NCBI RefSeq assembly: GCF_905220565.1
Contig: NC_059398.1
Coordinates: 3,805,177-3,869,176, forward strand
Source: Melitaea cinxia
Taxonomy: Eukaryota > Arthropoda > Insecta > Lepidoptera > Nymphalidae
Direction: 5' to 3'
Length of the DNA stretch: 64,000 nt
Both the position numbers and the translations under genes were made by a program. The notes under the pieces are model-generated. The model was not told the DNA's origin. It did not search any database and was given only the letters and a program-made list of their open reading frames with translations. Shown in pieces: positions 34,501 to 46,659 of this stretch (the stretch's first letter is position 1; every line of letters begins with the position of its first letter).

Positions 34501-37500
34501 CATTTATTGTTTGTTTCATGTCAATTAGTTCACAAATAAAAAAGTTATGCCAATTTAAAGAATCTCGTTGAACATGTAAAATCACTATTCCACGCGGAAG
34601 AAGTCGCGAGCACAGCTAGTGGTTAATATTAATGGAATGTATATTTTGCAGAAAAGAATCGGCAACATACAACAAATACATCTTTGTCAATAGATTATTG
34701 TTCAATAATCTTAGTAAACTTATTAAAATTTAATAATTTCATTTCATTTCAGGGTACGGTATTGCAATCGGTAACTTTTTATCGGATGATAAAAAAGAAA
34801 TAAATTTTGCAGTGAGTACTACATATGGAGACTATGGAGAAGGCCAGGTACACGGCATAATTTCTTACAAATGCTATTGTTGTCTAATGTTTAGGCAAAT
34901 TTCACTTATTATAATAAAACTACTTTTTCGGATTTTATCGCAGTTTATTAGGTTTTTATTAGGTTTATCCGAAACGTTGGGCATCTAAAAAACTTAAAAA
35001 ACCGTAATAAAATCCGAAAAAGTAATTTAATTAAAATACTATTGATAATATTTTACTGTAACAGTTACTTAATGGCTAAATGTTAGGACTGTTCATCCTA
35101 TCAAAACGATTGGTCTACATAAATTAAATATAAATAATTCTCCATTATAGTTATTTTATTATGTAAGATTGTAAATCCAAATGCATTATATATTATTTCT
35201 AAGTTACGTTTAAAGCTGTATTATATGAATTTTGAAAATTTATACTAAAAGATTTAAATTTAAATAGGTAACAATCTTACATCATAAAAGAACTTTAATG
35301 AAGAGATGTCGATTGACTGCTACGTGTAAAGATGCCTGATGATGATCCAATAAAGGATCGAAACGTCGCATGAATTTGCAATTAGTGGTTTGATTGACAC
35401 CTTATGTCCACTTTCCTGCGAACCGTCAAAGAATACTTATAACAAATGGACACAACGTTAAATAATAAATAATTATTTAAGAAAATCACTTCCGTAGTAC
35501 GAAAATAACTTCATATTTTTAATAATTTTTTTTTTTTTTTTATTAACTAAACCGATATTTCCTTATGGTTATTGGTCATATCACATGAACAATACTAACT
35601 CAATATAATCGAAACAATTTTCAGGTGTTCATATTTGACAGGAAATATAATGAAGTTCATAGAATTTCTAATAACGAAGTGGGTTCTATGTACGGAGCAA
35701 CACTTTGCACTTTGAACTTGGAAGGCAAACGTTCCTCTTTGTTAGTCGGGGCACCGGCCTATACAACAAACCATCATGAATACGACCACGGCGCTGTTTA
35801 CTTGTATGTACCGGATTACTCCAAAAACGCATCTAAGGTATATATAACTGCTACTTCAAAATGTAGTAAATATTTTAATTCAGTTTTGACAATTGCTTTG
35901 TCACAATTGTTTCTACAATATTAACTAAACTTACGGAACACAGACTGTAGCACTACTTTGTCTTACCGACATGACACATTTCTTTACAGGCAATGGTACT
36001 TAAAAGAATAATAAAAGGTACATCAAGCAGTGGATATTTTGGTTTCTCAATAGCAAATATTGGAGATATCGATGGCGATGGCAAAGATGGTGAGTTATTT
36101 TACAATAATCCCACATATTCATTTGTTAATTATTATCATAAAATCCTTCTCCTGCTGAAGCTCTCCTGGGAAAGAGGCCTATGCCCAGTAGTGGGATATT
36201 ACAGGCTGAAGCGATTATAAAATTGCGTAGAAGAATGCAAGTACAAAACAAAAATTCCATAGGTCGTTTAATCTCTTTATGACATACGAAGCAGTTATTT
36301 AAACAACTCTATGGGACAAGAAACTCGAGAAAGAAACCAACAAAAAAATCTCTTAAAACTTTTTTACACGAACCAAAACAAAACATTTACAAACATGATA
36401 TATCTTATTTTACCCTTGTCTGATAATTCATTTCAGATGTTGCAATTGGAGCACCTTACGAAGACGAGGGAAAAGGAGCAGTATACGTATACTCAGGTCA
36501 TGGTCTACTTACCGACAGTCAACATCTGAAGAAGATACAGAGCACAAAATATACCTCTTTTGGATTTAGTCTAACGCCCCTAACAGACTCCAAAGAAAAT
36601 ACGATAGGTATGATAAAAAAATTGTCTTACACAAATTCTTGAATGTCTCATTACATAGTATAAAAAAAGTCGCTTCCCGCTGTCTGTATGCTTAGATCTT
36701 TAAGAGTACGCAAGGGATTTTAGTAGCGGATTTTATTTTATAGCGATTTTCTTTAGTAAATAAAGTGATTCCAGAGGAAGCTTTATATGTATAATACATG
36801 CATAATATAGTAGAGGAACACTGGTAGTTTTTGCAACCGTGCGAAGCTGGGCCAGGTCGTAAGTTTTAATTAAATCATAATTATTTGTATAAATTAATAC
36901 GAGTGTAAATTAATAGAGGACGTAAAAAAGGCAAAATGACGAAAGAGGTACAAAGCACTAACTCCCGACCTATTAAAAAATTCATGAAGTTTAAGATTAA
37001 TAAAATTTTTAAAAGTGTTGTGTTTTGAATTTTATCATATTTATAGTTTATGTACATTTATTGATTTCAGGACTAGCCGTCGGAGCACCCTTTGATAACA
37101 CGGTTATACTTTATAAAGTAACGCCTCTAATAACAACGAAATTGTACGTGCAGATTCCAAATTTACAGGTGAAATGTTTTTAATATTTTTAATATTACTA
37201 TATTTAATTGTCAAAAAAAATGTACATTAACTTCACTAGACACATTTCGTTAAAGTATACGTACTTCAATACTAATTACTGAAATTGTCTGAGAATAAAT
37301 TTAAAGAAGAAATTAATAGCTTAATATTATTATTCGGTTATAAATGATAAATAACGAAAAAAAAAAAACATAATTTATATTTAATAGACTAAACGACAGG
37401 TTTTTTAACGGTTCATCACTTTTGAATATGATTAAAATTTAAAATTTGTAAAATGATTCGATGCATTTGTAGTCGATGATGATGAGCAATTTTTAATTTT

Positions 37501-40500
37501 GATTTTTGATTAATTCGACACTTTCACTCAAATTAAAATATTATTTATTCGAATAGGCTTCAGAAGCAATTTTGATTCGTCAATTTTTATTATTATACTT
37601 GCCTTTGATAAACTAATTATGATTTTTGTGATTTAGAATAAAGATTGTACTATTAAGAATTGGCAAAACTCAGAAGTCAGTCTCCTAAAAACTGTGCACT
37701 AGGCAAAAAAAAACATTATAAATTTAGTTTTTAATTACATAAGTTGGCGCGTCTTGCGTAAAAAACAGCAACTATGGATCAAGTGTGTGTAATTTTTTTA
37801 ACGTCGAAACTACTAAATTGACTAAACATAAAACAGACATGACATAAAATAGTTACAAAGTTTTTTGTTGTGTTTGTTGTGCTACAAATCAAATATACCT
37901 TATTTTAGGCACGCGAGGACAAAACTCAATTCAACTTTACAGCATGTGTTAATATAACCTACCCGAGATTAACCAAGACCATTAGCACAGGTGAGTTTTT
38001 ATTCTTAATTTATACAGTCATAATATTCATGACAACTTAGTTGGCTGATCATATAAATAGTAACCAACTTCTACACTTTCAAATTCGAGTTAGCAACGCT
38101 GAGCTGAAACGTTTAACTAAAAGTTACATGTTGAGCTATGAAAGCCGGTAAACGTCCCACAACTGAGCGAAAGCCGTGCAGCAGAAGGATTAGACCTCTA
38201 TCAACTGAACTGCGAAGTTAAGAGAAAAGAGTACTTGAGAGACTTTTGAAAAATAGGTATTTGAATAAAATGTTCCTGTCTCGCTGTATGCCGCCAAAGG
38301 GACAACAGCTGCAGCTCAGACCGTTTTAGGTAGATAATTATTGACCAAAACAGCACTTCGTAGTTGACTATTTTCTCCCCGAAACATGCAAGTTTTTTTT
38401 TGTTTCTTTATGTTACTAAAAAACCTTCAGCTATGCCCCTATTTTCTCGTTTTTTTTTTTTTTGTAAATATACGTATTTTTTTAATGAGTATCTAGAGAT
38501 GTTTAAAAATTAAGCAATATTTCTAGTTTTTGAAGACTCCTACTCCCTATGATAATAAGAATATGAAAAAAAACATACAGACATAGGGCATGGTCGTGGA
38601 AGTTAAAGGTTTTATGTTACAAAAACAATTGATCTAGTATCATTATCCAGGGAGAAAACAGTCGACTACGTTTGTATGGAGAAAGAGCCGGTATCCTATC
38701 TTCTTAATTACCCTACAATAATTTTGACGACGCGATGGCGCAGCTGTCACAGCACTGGCTGTTGCATTAACATTTGGCTAGGCCATTGAATGTTTGTCGA
38801 GACCTGGATGTTTATGCTTGCACCTATATTGTATGCGTTCTTATATATTTGAGTGTAGGAGAAAATAATACGGGGGCTGTTGAGTGTTTCTGATAAAAAT
38901 AAAATGGGTCGAAAAATTACAAAATGAATATATATGATATGATATTAGTCTTACATCAGATAAACACAAAGTTATTGAATGAAAACCATTTACATTTTCT
39001 GATCATTTAAAAATAACACCTTTACATTGACAGTCGTCATTATAATTACATGTTTACAGAAATTATTTTGAGAACTGAAATAATTCATCCATTTGCGAAA
39101 TTAATCAATGCTGAAACCAACGGATCGATATCAGATCGCGTTGAACTGAGGAGACGTCCACCAAACTACTGTAAAACATATCAAGTTTTGACACCAGAAG
39201 TAAGTACAAAATTGTATGACGTATAAAACAGTTGACGACGCATTGGCAGCACTGGCTATTGCATTGACAATTCGAAGACCACTTATGACAAACATTTGTA
39301 ACGATCATATAGGTGTTGCCGTGGTATGGGCGTTTGTATTATTTGTTTCTATACCCCCGAGTGCTGTGTGGTTACGGCATGAAAGAATATAGCCACCATC
39401 TCTCTTCCCGTGAGTGTTGTAAAAGGCCACTAATGGATAACACAGTTCCACCTCTACCTTGGAACTTAAAGAGCCGACCGATGGCGGGATAACTATCCAA
39501 CTGCTAGCTTTGAAATACACAGGCCGAAAATGGGCAGCAGCGTCTTCGGTGCGACAAAGCCAGCCCTGCGGTCACCAACCCGCCTGCCCAGCGTGGTGAC
39601 TACGGGCAACATACATGAGTTCACGTCATTTTTGTCAGTTCATGTCCAGTAGTGGACTGCGAAAGGCTGCTGTGATGATGATGATGTGATGATACCCCCG
39701 ACATATGAGTAAAACTTAGTGACGGTCGTTAGAATACGCTACAAGAATAATAATTACATCAGAATAATAAGCATTAATTTCAGGTTACCAAAATTTTTAC
39801 TTTTCAAAACTAGACTTACTTAGATGTTGTGTACTTCCATGACTGTCATTTTTATAATAATTACGAGTTCATTAATTTGTAACGAAATCAATACATAAAC
39901 GACATTTAACAACTGTAAAAGGTTAAGAGTTGCGGAACTTATTTATTATTGTATGTAAACTTTATGAAAAAGTGCACATAGCATGCTTAATAGAAACATT
40001 TACAGACAGGCAATTTCGGTACTATGCTAAAATACAATATTACGACTGTGGTTGACGATATCAAGTCCAAGAAATCGAAAATTGATGGCACGAAAGTTGA
40101 TTTTAGTGACATTAGCGTTCGTCACTTGGAAGGCGATATTTGGGCAGCTGACTGCAACATAACATATGGTCGTTGCTTTCCTAAACTCGTCGTTAAACCC
40201 TCATCAACTCTATCGTAAGTTAAACCTATTCTTTTAATCAGAATTTTTAACTCTTTTTTTTATTGTAAGTTGGTTTGAGAAAAATAGTATACTCGTATGT
40301 ATATCATTAAAGCTTCTGTCATAGTACTTCATTCCATATTTATGTAACAAACCTCCTTTGGTCGATACAATAATTGAATTATTAAGTGGACGATACGATT
40401 ACGCACTGGTTCGATTCCCTCTCATGACAAACATTTTTATTGGCGATATAAATGTTTGTCGTGGTTTGGGCTTTTGTGCCTTTGTATTGAGTGTGTTTCT

Positions 40501-43500
40501 TGAGCCCCAGCACTGGGAAAAATCCTAGTCGGTGCCGTGGAGTGTGAAACGTTTTTTTAATTTAAGGTTATTGATACCTAATACTCATCCACAGCGATCC
40601 ATATGAAGTAGGTTTGTATGATACGGAGCGCTATTTTATGACAATTAAAAACGTCGGCGAGACAGCCTACAATCTATGTTTTATAGTGACATTGAAGGGC
40701 ACGCATATAGCTAATTATCCACTCCATTGCACACGCACGGACGCCGCAAATCAAGTGATTTGTAAGTTAGATGATATATTGCCTAGCGACTATTCATGGG
40801 TAAGTTCTCTAAATATCTACTTTTTTTAATTTTGTTTATTTATTTATATATTTCATTTTGAAAAACAGTAGTTGCTACATACAATTTTCACATAAAAACT
40901 ATAGGTACTACAATTAAGCTTAAATGCGCAACAGTTTAAGTTGTCACAACACGCACAAAAAGAGATGTAACACTAGTATTATTAAAATATTATATCTACA
41001 TTTGAAATACAGATGATTATAATTAAAAATAGATTTAGTAAAGTTAAAAACAAACATAAACAGCAAATACAAAAATCATTTATAAGTAATTAATCCCCCA
41101 ACAATGCCAAAACAACTTTTTTGAAGGCAGGTAATTTATAATATGTCGTGTTTTGGGCTAGTTATAATTTATAATTTTTTGTAGCTTACGCAATTTGAGC
41201 TTAATTTAGTTCTACAAAGTAAAGTGAACTGTTTTCTAAAACATCTTCAAGCCACATTATACAATTGAAACAGGTCTGAAAGAGATATTTATAACTCCGA
41301 GGCAAAGGTATAAAGGCATAAATCGACATTAAATCGAAATCATCATCAAAATATTTCAACTATAAAAAAAAAAATTGTGTTTGCTGAAAAACGAAAAAAA
41401 AACCGACTTCAATGACATTGACATGTAATACAACGTAGGTAGACGAAAAAATAGTCAAGTAAATGCGCATTATCAAAGATTACTCCAAAAGTTGTAATCA
41501 GGTCTCGATGAAATTTAAATGTGACTACATGATAAACATCGGCTTTCGATTAAATTAAAAGTCATCAAAATCGATACATCCAGATCGAACCCCATCATCA
41601 GATCCAGGTTTCCTTAACAGCGTACCACGCTTAGGATATCTCCTTTCCAACAAAAAAAGGAAATATCAAAATTGGTTCATAAACGACGAAGTTTGCCCTA
41701 ACATACATATTTTGGTTTTTTTGGTCATTTAAGGTTGAATTGAGTAACCTCCTCCTTTTTTGATGTCGATTAAAAAAGGTTAAACATTTCGTTATTACCT
41801 TCTTTGAGAATTAAAGAAAATACATTTAAAAAAAAAACACAACTTTTCCATATCCTACTTTTCATTCAGTCGCAAGTAAAAAGAATCATATAACGTTTAA
41901 AAAACTAAATATTTTATGCTCTTTTACTGTTTTTAGATGACTAGTAGCATAGAAATTGATACGTCGTTTGTAACGAATAAATTTGACGAATTAGAAATAC
42001 AGACAGATATTTACAGTAACTGCACTGATCGAACCGATAAACAGACGATTAAAGAAACATTTAAACTAATTTACAACGTCACAGGAATTAATGTAGACGG
42101 GTGAGTGATAATATGAATTTCTTATAAGAATTAAAAAAAAATAAACAAACAAATACGTTACGTATGAAACTTTAGTGTTAATAATCAATAATTAATTTTT
42201 TTTTTCGATTTTCTCAATCGTTAGACAATATTAATATTATTTTGATAACACAACGCTTTGTCCTTGTACCTCAACCTTATAGACGATCACAGCTAACTAA
42301 CAATATTCGCAAGTAATGTTATGTACCGGTGATGAGTAAGGTAACCATGGCTTCTGAGAAGGGTTGGGGATAGGGTTGGCAACGCGCTGGCAACACTACT
42401 GGTGTTGCAGGCGGTGCCATCGTACGGGCCGTACGCTCAAATTGCTACCTATGTATAATAATAAAATAAGAAGAGAAAACTTCCTTCTTACAAGGCTCGA
42501 TCCCAACGTACGCGTCTACTAGTTTGGTTATTATTATTTTACCCAAATTTATTTTCAGTATCGCGAACCCATACAAGGATATAAATATTACAACCGTCGA
42601 TGTTGTATCGGGAAAATTCTTCGAACATTTATATATGGTCAGTATTATTTTTTTTTGATAATTTATTTTTACTTAAATACCAATGTTAAAATAGCAAAAA
42701 ATGCACCTCAATAATTCTTTGTATTCTTCTTCTTTTGGCGACATACCACACACACTTAAGATCGTATCGAGAAATCGACAACTTATTACTTATTTGCATT
42801 AATTTTTTGATTTTGAGTGGACATACATCCCTTTCAAGTCTTTTAACAACTTATCATAGTATTATCATTATAATATCGTCTCACAGCCGATTTCAGTCAT
42901 TTCTCTCTGTCTCTTTCTCTATTTCTGTTTCTCTCTCTGATCTTGCTTATCAACGATAGTTACACACAATTCGTTGGAGTTTAAGAGAAATAAAGATTAT
43001 TAAATTTGCCGGTAATACAATATATAAATTTTCAATTTTTACCAGATAAGGAACGGTGGTGGTATGGATTACGAAAACGCTAGTTTTGAAGTAACTCTAG
43101 ATAAAAAGGATTATCTTAAGTGGATGTTGGATGAGGTAAGTAAACTTAAAGGACTTCTAAAATAGGTAATTTTATACTGTTCACTTAGATATAACAAAAT
43201 GAAATTATTACTGTTGATTGGAATAGAACCTATACTATAGGTACTTCAAGAATCTGCAATCAATAAAAATAACAAAAATAAGTTTAGCAGCAAATAAATT
43301 GATTTCGAAATGTAAAATTATCATGAATAACTAACTAGAGAACCCTTAATTAGTCCAGTTGTTGTATTTTGAAAAATAAGAATGTATTCACAAAAATTTA
43401 AAATGTGTAGTAAAAACGATTTTTCTTATAATTCTAATTTAATTAAATCATTTTTCTTTCCAAAGAAAATCTGGAATTGCTCACTCTTTGATTCTTCAGA

Positions 43501-46500
43501 AACGTCAATGGACGATAAGATCAAATACACCTGCAAAATTGACAACCTACACAGATATAGTGATGTAAATATACATATACCAGTACAAATTTTACCCGAC
43601 AGTTTCGGTACGTATTTCAGCTAAGTATACATATGGTAGGGTTTTTTTTTAAACGTCTAGTCTAGAGTGACAAACTGGCGTACAATCCGCCTGATGATAA
43701 ACGGTTACCCTAACCTCTGGACACCTCCAAAACCGGGAGCTTCGAGCCGGAAGCCGACTTTAACTCCTTTGACAATTTGTCGTCAAGAAGTCTGGTTAGC
43801 TTACGCACCACAGGAACACAAAACTTCTTGAGAGCAGTATTAATAATAATAATAATGCCACGTTGGCGCAACGGTTACAGCCACGGATTGTACCCGTTGC
43901 GCTGGCGGTTGCGGGTTCGATCTCCGCACATGACAAACATTTGTATTGGCCAGGTGTTTGCCGTGGTCTGGGTGTTTGTGCAGTCCTTGTGGGTCTCCCT
44001 AGCGTGCCTCGGAGAGCACGTTAAACCGTCGGTCCCGGTTGTTATCATGTACACCTGATAGCAATCGTTACTCATAGTAGGAAATATATCCGCCAACCCG
44101 CATTGGAGCAGCGTGGTGGATTAAGCTCTGATCCTTCTCCTACATGGGGAATGAGGCCTATGCCCATTAGTGAGATATTACAGGCTGAAGCGAAGCGTGA
44201 ATTATTATTTATGTCAAATATTTGGTACATAGCAAAAACAATTTGTAACGATAACTACATTAGTATAAAACTGTTTCGCAGTCATTAACGCCCTCCTCAC
44301 AAAGCGTCGTATTACAAAGATGACCAAATGTGACAAAATATAAACACATTATCTAGCCATGGTATTCTTATTGTGTAAGGTTAAAATATTTTCCCATTTG
44401 GTTTGCAACAGATTTTGAGCAAAATATTTCCTCCTGCGTTTTACCTCAATACAATAACTTATTTGTTTCATTTTAAACTGATTAATTCTGAATATGTGAC
44501 CATAGACTTAGTTTTGAGTTGACCAATTGACCAATTTCGACCCAAGACGGTAGATTGACATCCTACTAAGGGCTCTTGAGTGTGAAGCTTATAATTCATG
44601 TATTTTATTAGACGTCCTAATCTAAATAAACATTTTTTTATTTGGGTCCTAACTATTTACTCCTTTAAAATATGGCTGATTATTAAAATTAAAGACAATT
44701 CAAATGAAAAATTATTTTTTATTACTTTTCAAAATAAGATACTTTTCGAATAAATATTTTAAATATTTAATATCATAATTTATAAAAAAATAATTATTTT
44801 AATCAATGATAATAACCATTTATCGATTTAATGGCGTATGACATTTATTTTTAAACAAATTAATGTTTAAAATTAAATATTTTTACAGGTAAACATATTA
44901 AAAATGAAAATACAATAACTTCAAGTCTTACCTTGAAATTAAAAGAGGAAATTAAAGAAAAGCGGTAAAGTTTTTTCATTTATTTTATACATTCAAAACC
45001 TAAATATTTCTTTTGTATTTTGTGTAAAATTAAACATTTAATGCAAAGAAGTGTTTTGTATGGTTTTTTTTTTCAGCCTCACAACGACATTGGTTTACAT
45101 GTCAATTTCTGTAGCCGCATGGATTATAATTCTGTCCATACTCATAGGACTAATTGTTTTGGTTTTAATAGCATTAATATTAAGAGAGGTAAATTATGAG
45201 TATAAAATTATTTTTATTTTCATTATATTTATTTTCTTTTTCAAAAGCTAATTTACCTAGTAATTTTATTGATTATTATTACACACACTTGATACTATTA
45301 CAAATGCCAAAAACTATAGGATTTTTAATCACATTCAAATAAACGCTTAATTAACTCCTGGCAGCAAAATCCTACAATTTAAAATTAAGTATGTGTGTAT
45401 AAATAAAGTACAAGGTTAGGAAATGTGCCCAATATTATTCAGGTTCAACAAGTTAATTTCAATATTTAAAATGTATTGTAATTAACTTATATCATATACC
45501 TTTGACATCGTAATATTTTTACCTGTAACAAATAGTACACTTCCAGATTGGCTTCTTCCAAAGAAAAAATAAGAAAAACTTAGAAGATTTGAAGACAGTC
45601 ATCAGAAACGAAAGTATAGTAAGTTTTAACAAAATTTTATCGTATTAATTCAGTCGGGTATTTCATATACCTGAAACACCGACGGTTTGCGGATTCGATT
45701 CCCACTCGGGATGGACATTTCTATTTGTAAAAATATTTCTTTCCGGTTTGCATGTCTATCCTTGTGGGTAAGCCGTCGGTGCCGGTTGTTATCATAGACA
45801 CCTGATAGTGATCGTTACTCATAGTACATACATATACTCATAGGACATATCCGCCAACCCGCAGTGGAGCAGAGTGGTGGATTAAGCTACAATCCTTCTC
45901 CTATATAGAGAAAGAGGCCAATGCCCAGCAGTGGGATGTTACAGGCTGAAGCGTAATATTAAAGATTATTGTTTGGAATACTTACGAAAAAATAATTCTT
46001 TAAGCATGTCGTCTAGTCATGTTGCTATATATTAAATTTTAATATAGAAATTGGTTTATAAGAAAAGCGACTTTAATTACATCGACCAGTACTTACAACG
46101 TAGGTATACGAACAAAGTAGTCCAGTAAATACGGATTATTCTATATAACTCAAAAAGTGCTAATTGCTACGATCTCGATAAAAAGTGGGGCCAAATGACA
46201 AGTACAACCTTTCGATTAAAAAAGAATCATCTAAATCAATCCGCCCGGTAAAAAGTTCTAAGGTAAAATGTATGTAATATTTTACATACATTTTTGAGAG
46301 TGACAGTGGCAGACAACTGCGAAAGAGATAGTCTTAGACCCCAACAATATACTAATTCATAGGTATAATTATATTTATACTACGTTAGCAAATATATTAA
46401 TAGTTTATTTTCGTTTTAGCGTCGTCAATCGCAACGTCAGTCCAACCGAGACCAGACTGAACAGTCACATCAGACCAAGCAAACTGAACAATTGGAAAAT

Positions 46501-46557
46501 GACCATTGTTATGACGATGACCGCAAGCATTTCGATAGCTCAGACAAATTGTGTTAG
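25565..46557 (+). CDS. Integrin alpha subunit, paralogue 2 (plus strand, 25 coding exons)
   Basis: Exons: 25565-25571, 27489-27621, 28088-28188, 28994-29061, 29467-29494, 29865-29954, 32096-32179, 33959-34033, 34753-34847, 35625-35837, 35990-36089, 36437-36607, 37071-37168, 37909-37990, 39060-39199, 40006-40214, 40595-40799, 41937-42100, 42559-42637, 43046-43135, 43466-43607, 44889-44964, 45077-45188, 45547-45618, 46420-46557. They total 2,772 bases, in frame throughout: 923 residues plus a stop. The layout is signal peptide, seven FG-GAP blades (for example GSYFGYSMAFLQNE, YFGFSIANIGDIDGDGKD, VAIGAPYEDEGKGAVYVYSG), thigh/calf domains with paired cysteines, one transmembrane helix, IGFFQRKNKKN just inside the membrane, and a Gln/Thr-rich tail. 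Only blade 6 keeps a canonical DxDxDG loop. The gene is divergently arranged with paralogue 1 and shares its intron phases. The family pairs with beta integrin for adhesion. The haemocyte-type (alphaPS3-like) assignment is inference. Confidence 0.92.
26967..27275 (-). mobile_element. Family-B repeat in intron 1 of integrin paralogue 2
   Basis: Same repeat, minus orientation. Partial SINE A pieces flank it (26790-26965 and 27355-27450). The splice acceptor of the signal-peptide exon is at 27489. Confidence 0.6.
30218..30384 (+). mobile_element. Short Helitron, intron 6 of integrin paralogue 2
   Basis: A|TCTATATATATAAAAATG at the left and GCGCAGGGTACAGCTAG|T at the right, 167 bp. No coding capacity. 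Confidence 0.55.
30843..31561 (+). mobile_element. 719-bp non-autonomous Helitron with exact ends, intron 6 of integrin paralogue 2
   Basis: Begins TCACTACATAGTATAAAAC and ends CGGAGCGGGTCGCTAG. A stem ACCCG/CGGGT surrounds the loop just before the end. It is inserted in another repeat, between GCTTTAGATTTG and TATAAATATAAAC. The same repeat at 16650-16745 is uninterrupted, so both ends of the insertion can be read directly. Confidence 0.75.
32405..32760 (+). mobile_element. Family-D repeat with an internal 42-bp tandem copy
   Basis: Complete copy from CTAGGTCGGCCAATAAGCGC to the CCTACCTCAGTTAAAT end. The GTAAGGTAGAGGTACTGCCC block occurs twice (32604 and 32646). Intron of integrin paralogue 2. 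Confidence 0.6.
34334..34619 (+). mobile_element. Short Helitron, intron 8 of integrin paralogue 2
   Basis: A|TCTATGATAAAAAG at the left and GTCGCGAGCACAGCTAG|T at the right. Same family as the copies at 20186 and 55690. It ends 133 bases before the acceptor of exon 34753. Confidence 0.6.
34921..35024. mobile_element. Short inverted-repeat element, 104 bp
   Basis: TACTTTTTCGGATTTTAT (34921-34938) and its exact reverse complement (35007-35024) bound a short non-coding middle. It lies 74 bases after the donor of exon 34753-34847. Confidence 0.6.
35161..35282. mobile_element. Short inverted-repeat element, 122 bp
   Basis: ATGTAAGATTGT (35161-35172) and ACAATCTTACAT (35271-35282) are exact inverted ends, extendable by a few bases with one mismatch. 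Same intron as the previous element. Confidence 0.55.
36648..36860 (+). mobile_element. Helitron copy with decayed 3' end, intron of integrin paralogue 2
   Basis: Begins TCATTACATAGTATAAA as in the copies at 22058 and 30843. Near the end GTGCGAAGCTGGGCCAGGTC is recognisable but the terminal CTAG is gone. Confidence 0.5.
39350..39692 (+). mobile_element. Family-B repeat joined to a SINE-A fragment
   Basis: Starts at GAGTGCTGTGTGGTTACGGC and ends TAGTGGACTGCGAAAGGCTG with TGATGATGATG. A partial SINE A (39232-39345) lies directly left. Intron after exon 39060-39199. Confidence 0.6.
41385..41790 (+). mobile_element. Family-E inverted-repeat element
   Basis: Left end AAAAACCGACTTCAATGACA, right end CCTTTTTTGATGTCGATTAA. 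Intron before exon 41937, ending about 150 bases from its acceptor. Confidence 0.6.
43660..44460 (+). mobile_element. Family-D repeat interrupted by SINE A
   Basis: Left part 43660-43856 ends at TTCTTGAGAGCAGTATTA. The right part resumes at about 44370 with GTGTAAGGTTAAAATATTTT and the AGATTTTGAGCAAAATATTT end. The SINE (43857-44200) lies between. Confidence 0.5.
43857..44200 (+). mobile_element. Full-length SINE family A
   Basis: The head GCCACGTTGGCGCAACGG, B box GGTTCGATCTCC and tail TTACAGGCTGAAGCGAAGCG are intact. It interrupts a family-D repeat (43660-43856, resuming about 44340) in the intron before exon 44889. Confidence 0.72.
45077..45188 (+). other. Transmembrane exon of integrin paralogue 2
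   Basis: This exon encodes the hydrophobic helix beginning near AAWIIILSILIGLIVLVLIA and ends in Leu-Arg-Glu. The next exon (45547) starts IGFFQRKNKKN, matching the conserved WKxGFFKR-type juxtamembrane motif of alpha subunits. This fixes both the reading frame and the family assignment. Confidence 0.93.
45668..45955 (+). mobile_element. SINE family A variant
   Basis: The head contains GGTTTGCGGATTCGATTCCC, a B-box variant also seen at 5775. The tail is GCAGTGGGATGTTACAGGCT. Lies between the last two coding exons of integrin paralogue 2. Confidence 0.65.
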
Positions 46558-46567
46558 ATAAATCATT

Positions 46568-46659
46568 AATAAATAAAAAAGTACCTACTAATTTAAGTTA
46601 AAACATAAATATTAAAAGCAAATCTATAGGTAAAAAATTTCCTAAAAAAATTAAATAAA
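46568..46659 (+). terminator. Polyadenylation signals of integrin paralogue 2
   Basis: Overlapping AATAAA hexamers at 46568-46573 and 46572-46577 come right after the stop at 46555-46557. Another is at 46654-46659. The first would give an extremely short 3' UTR, so the last is the likelier signal. Confidence 0.45.
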
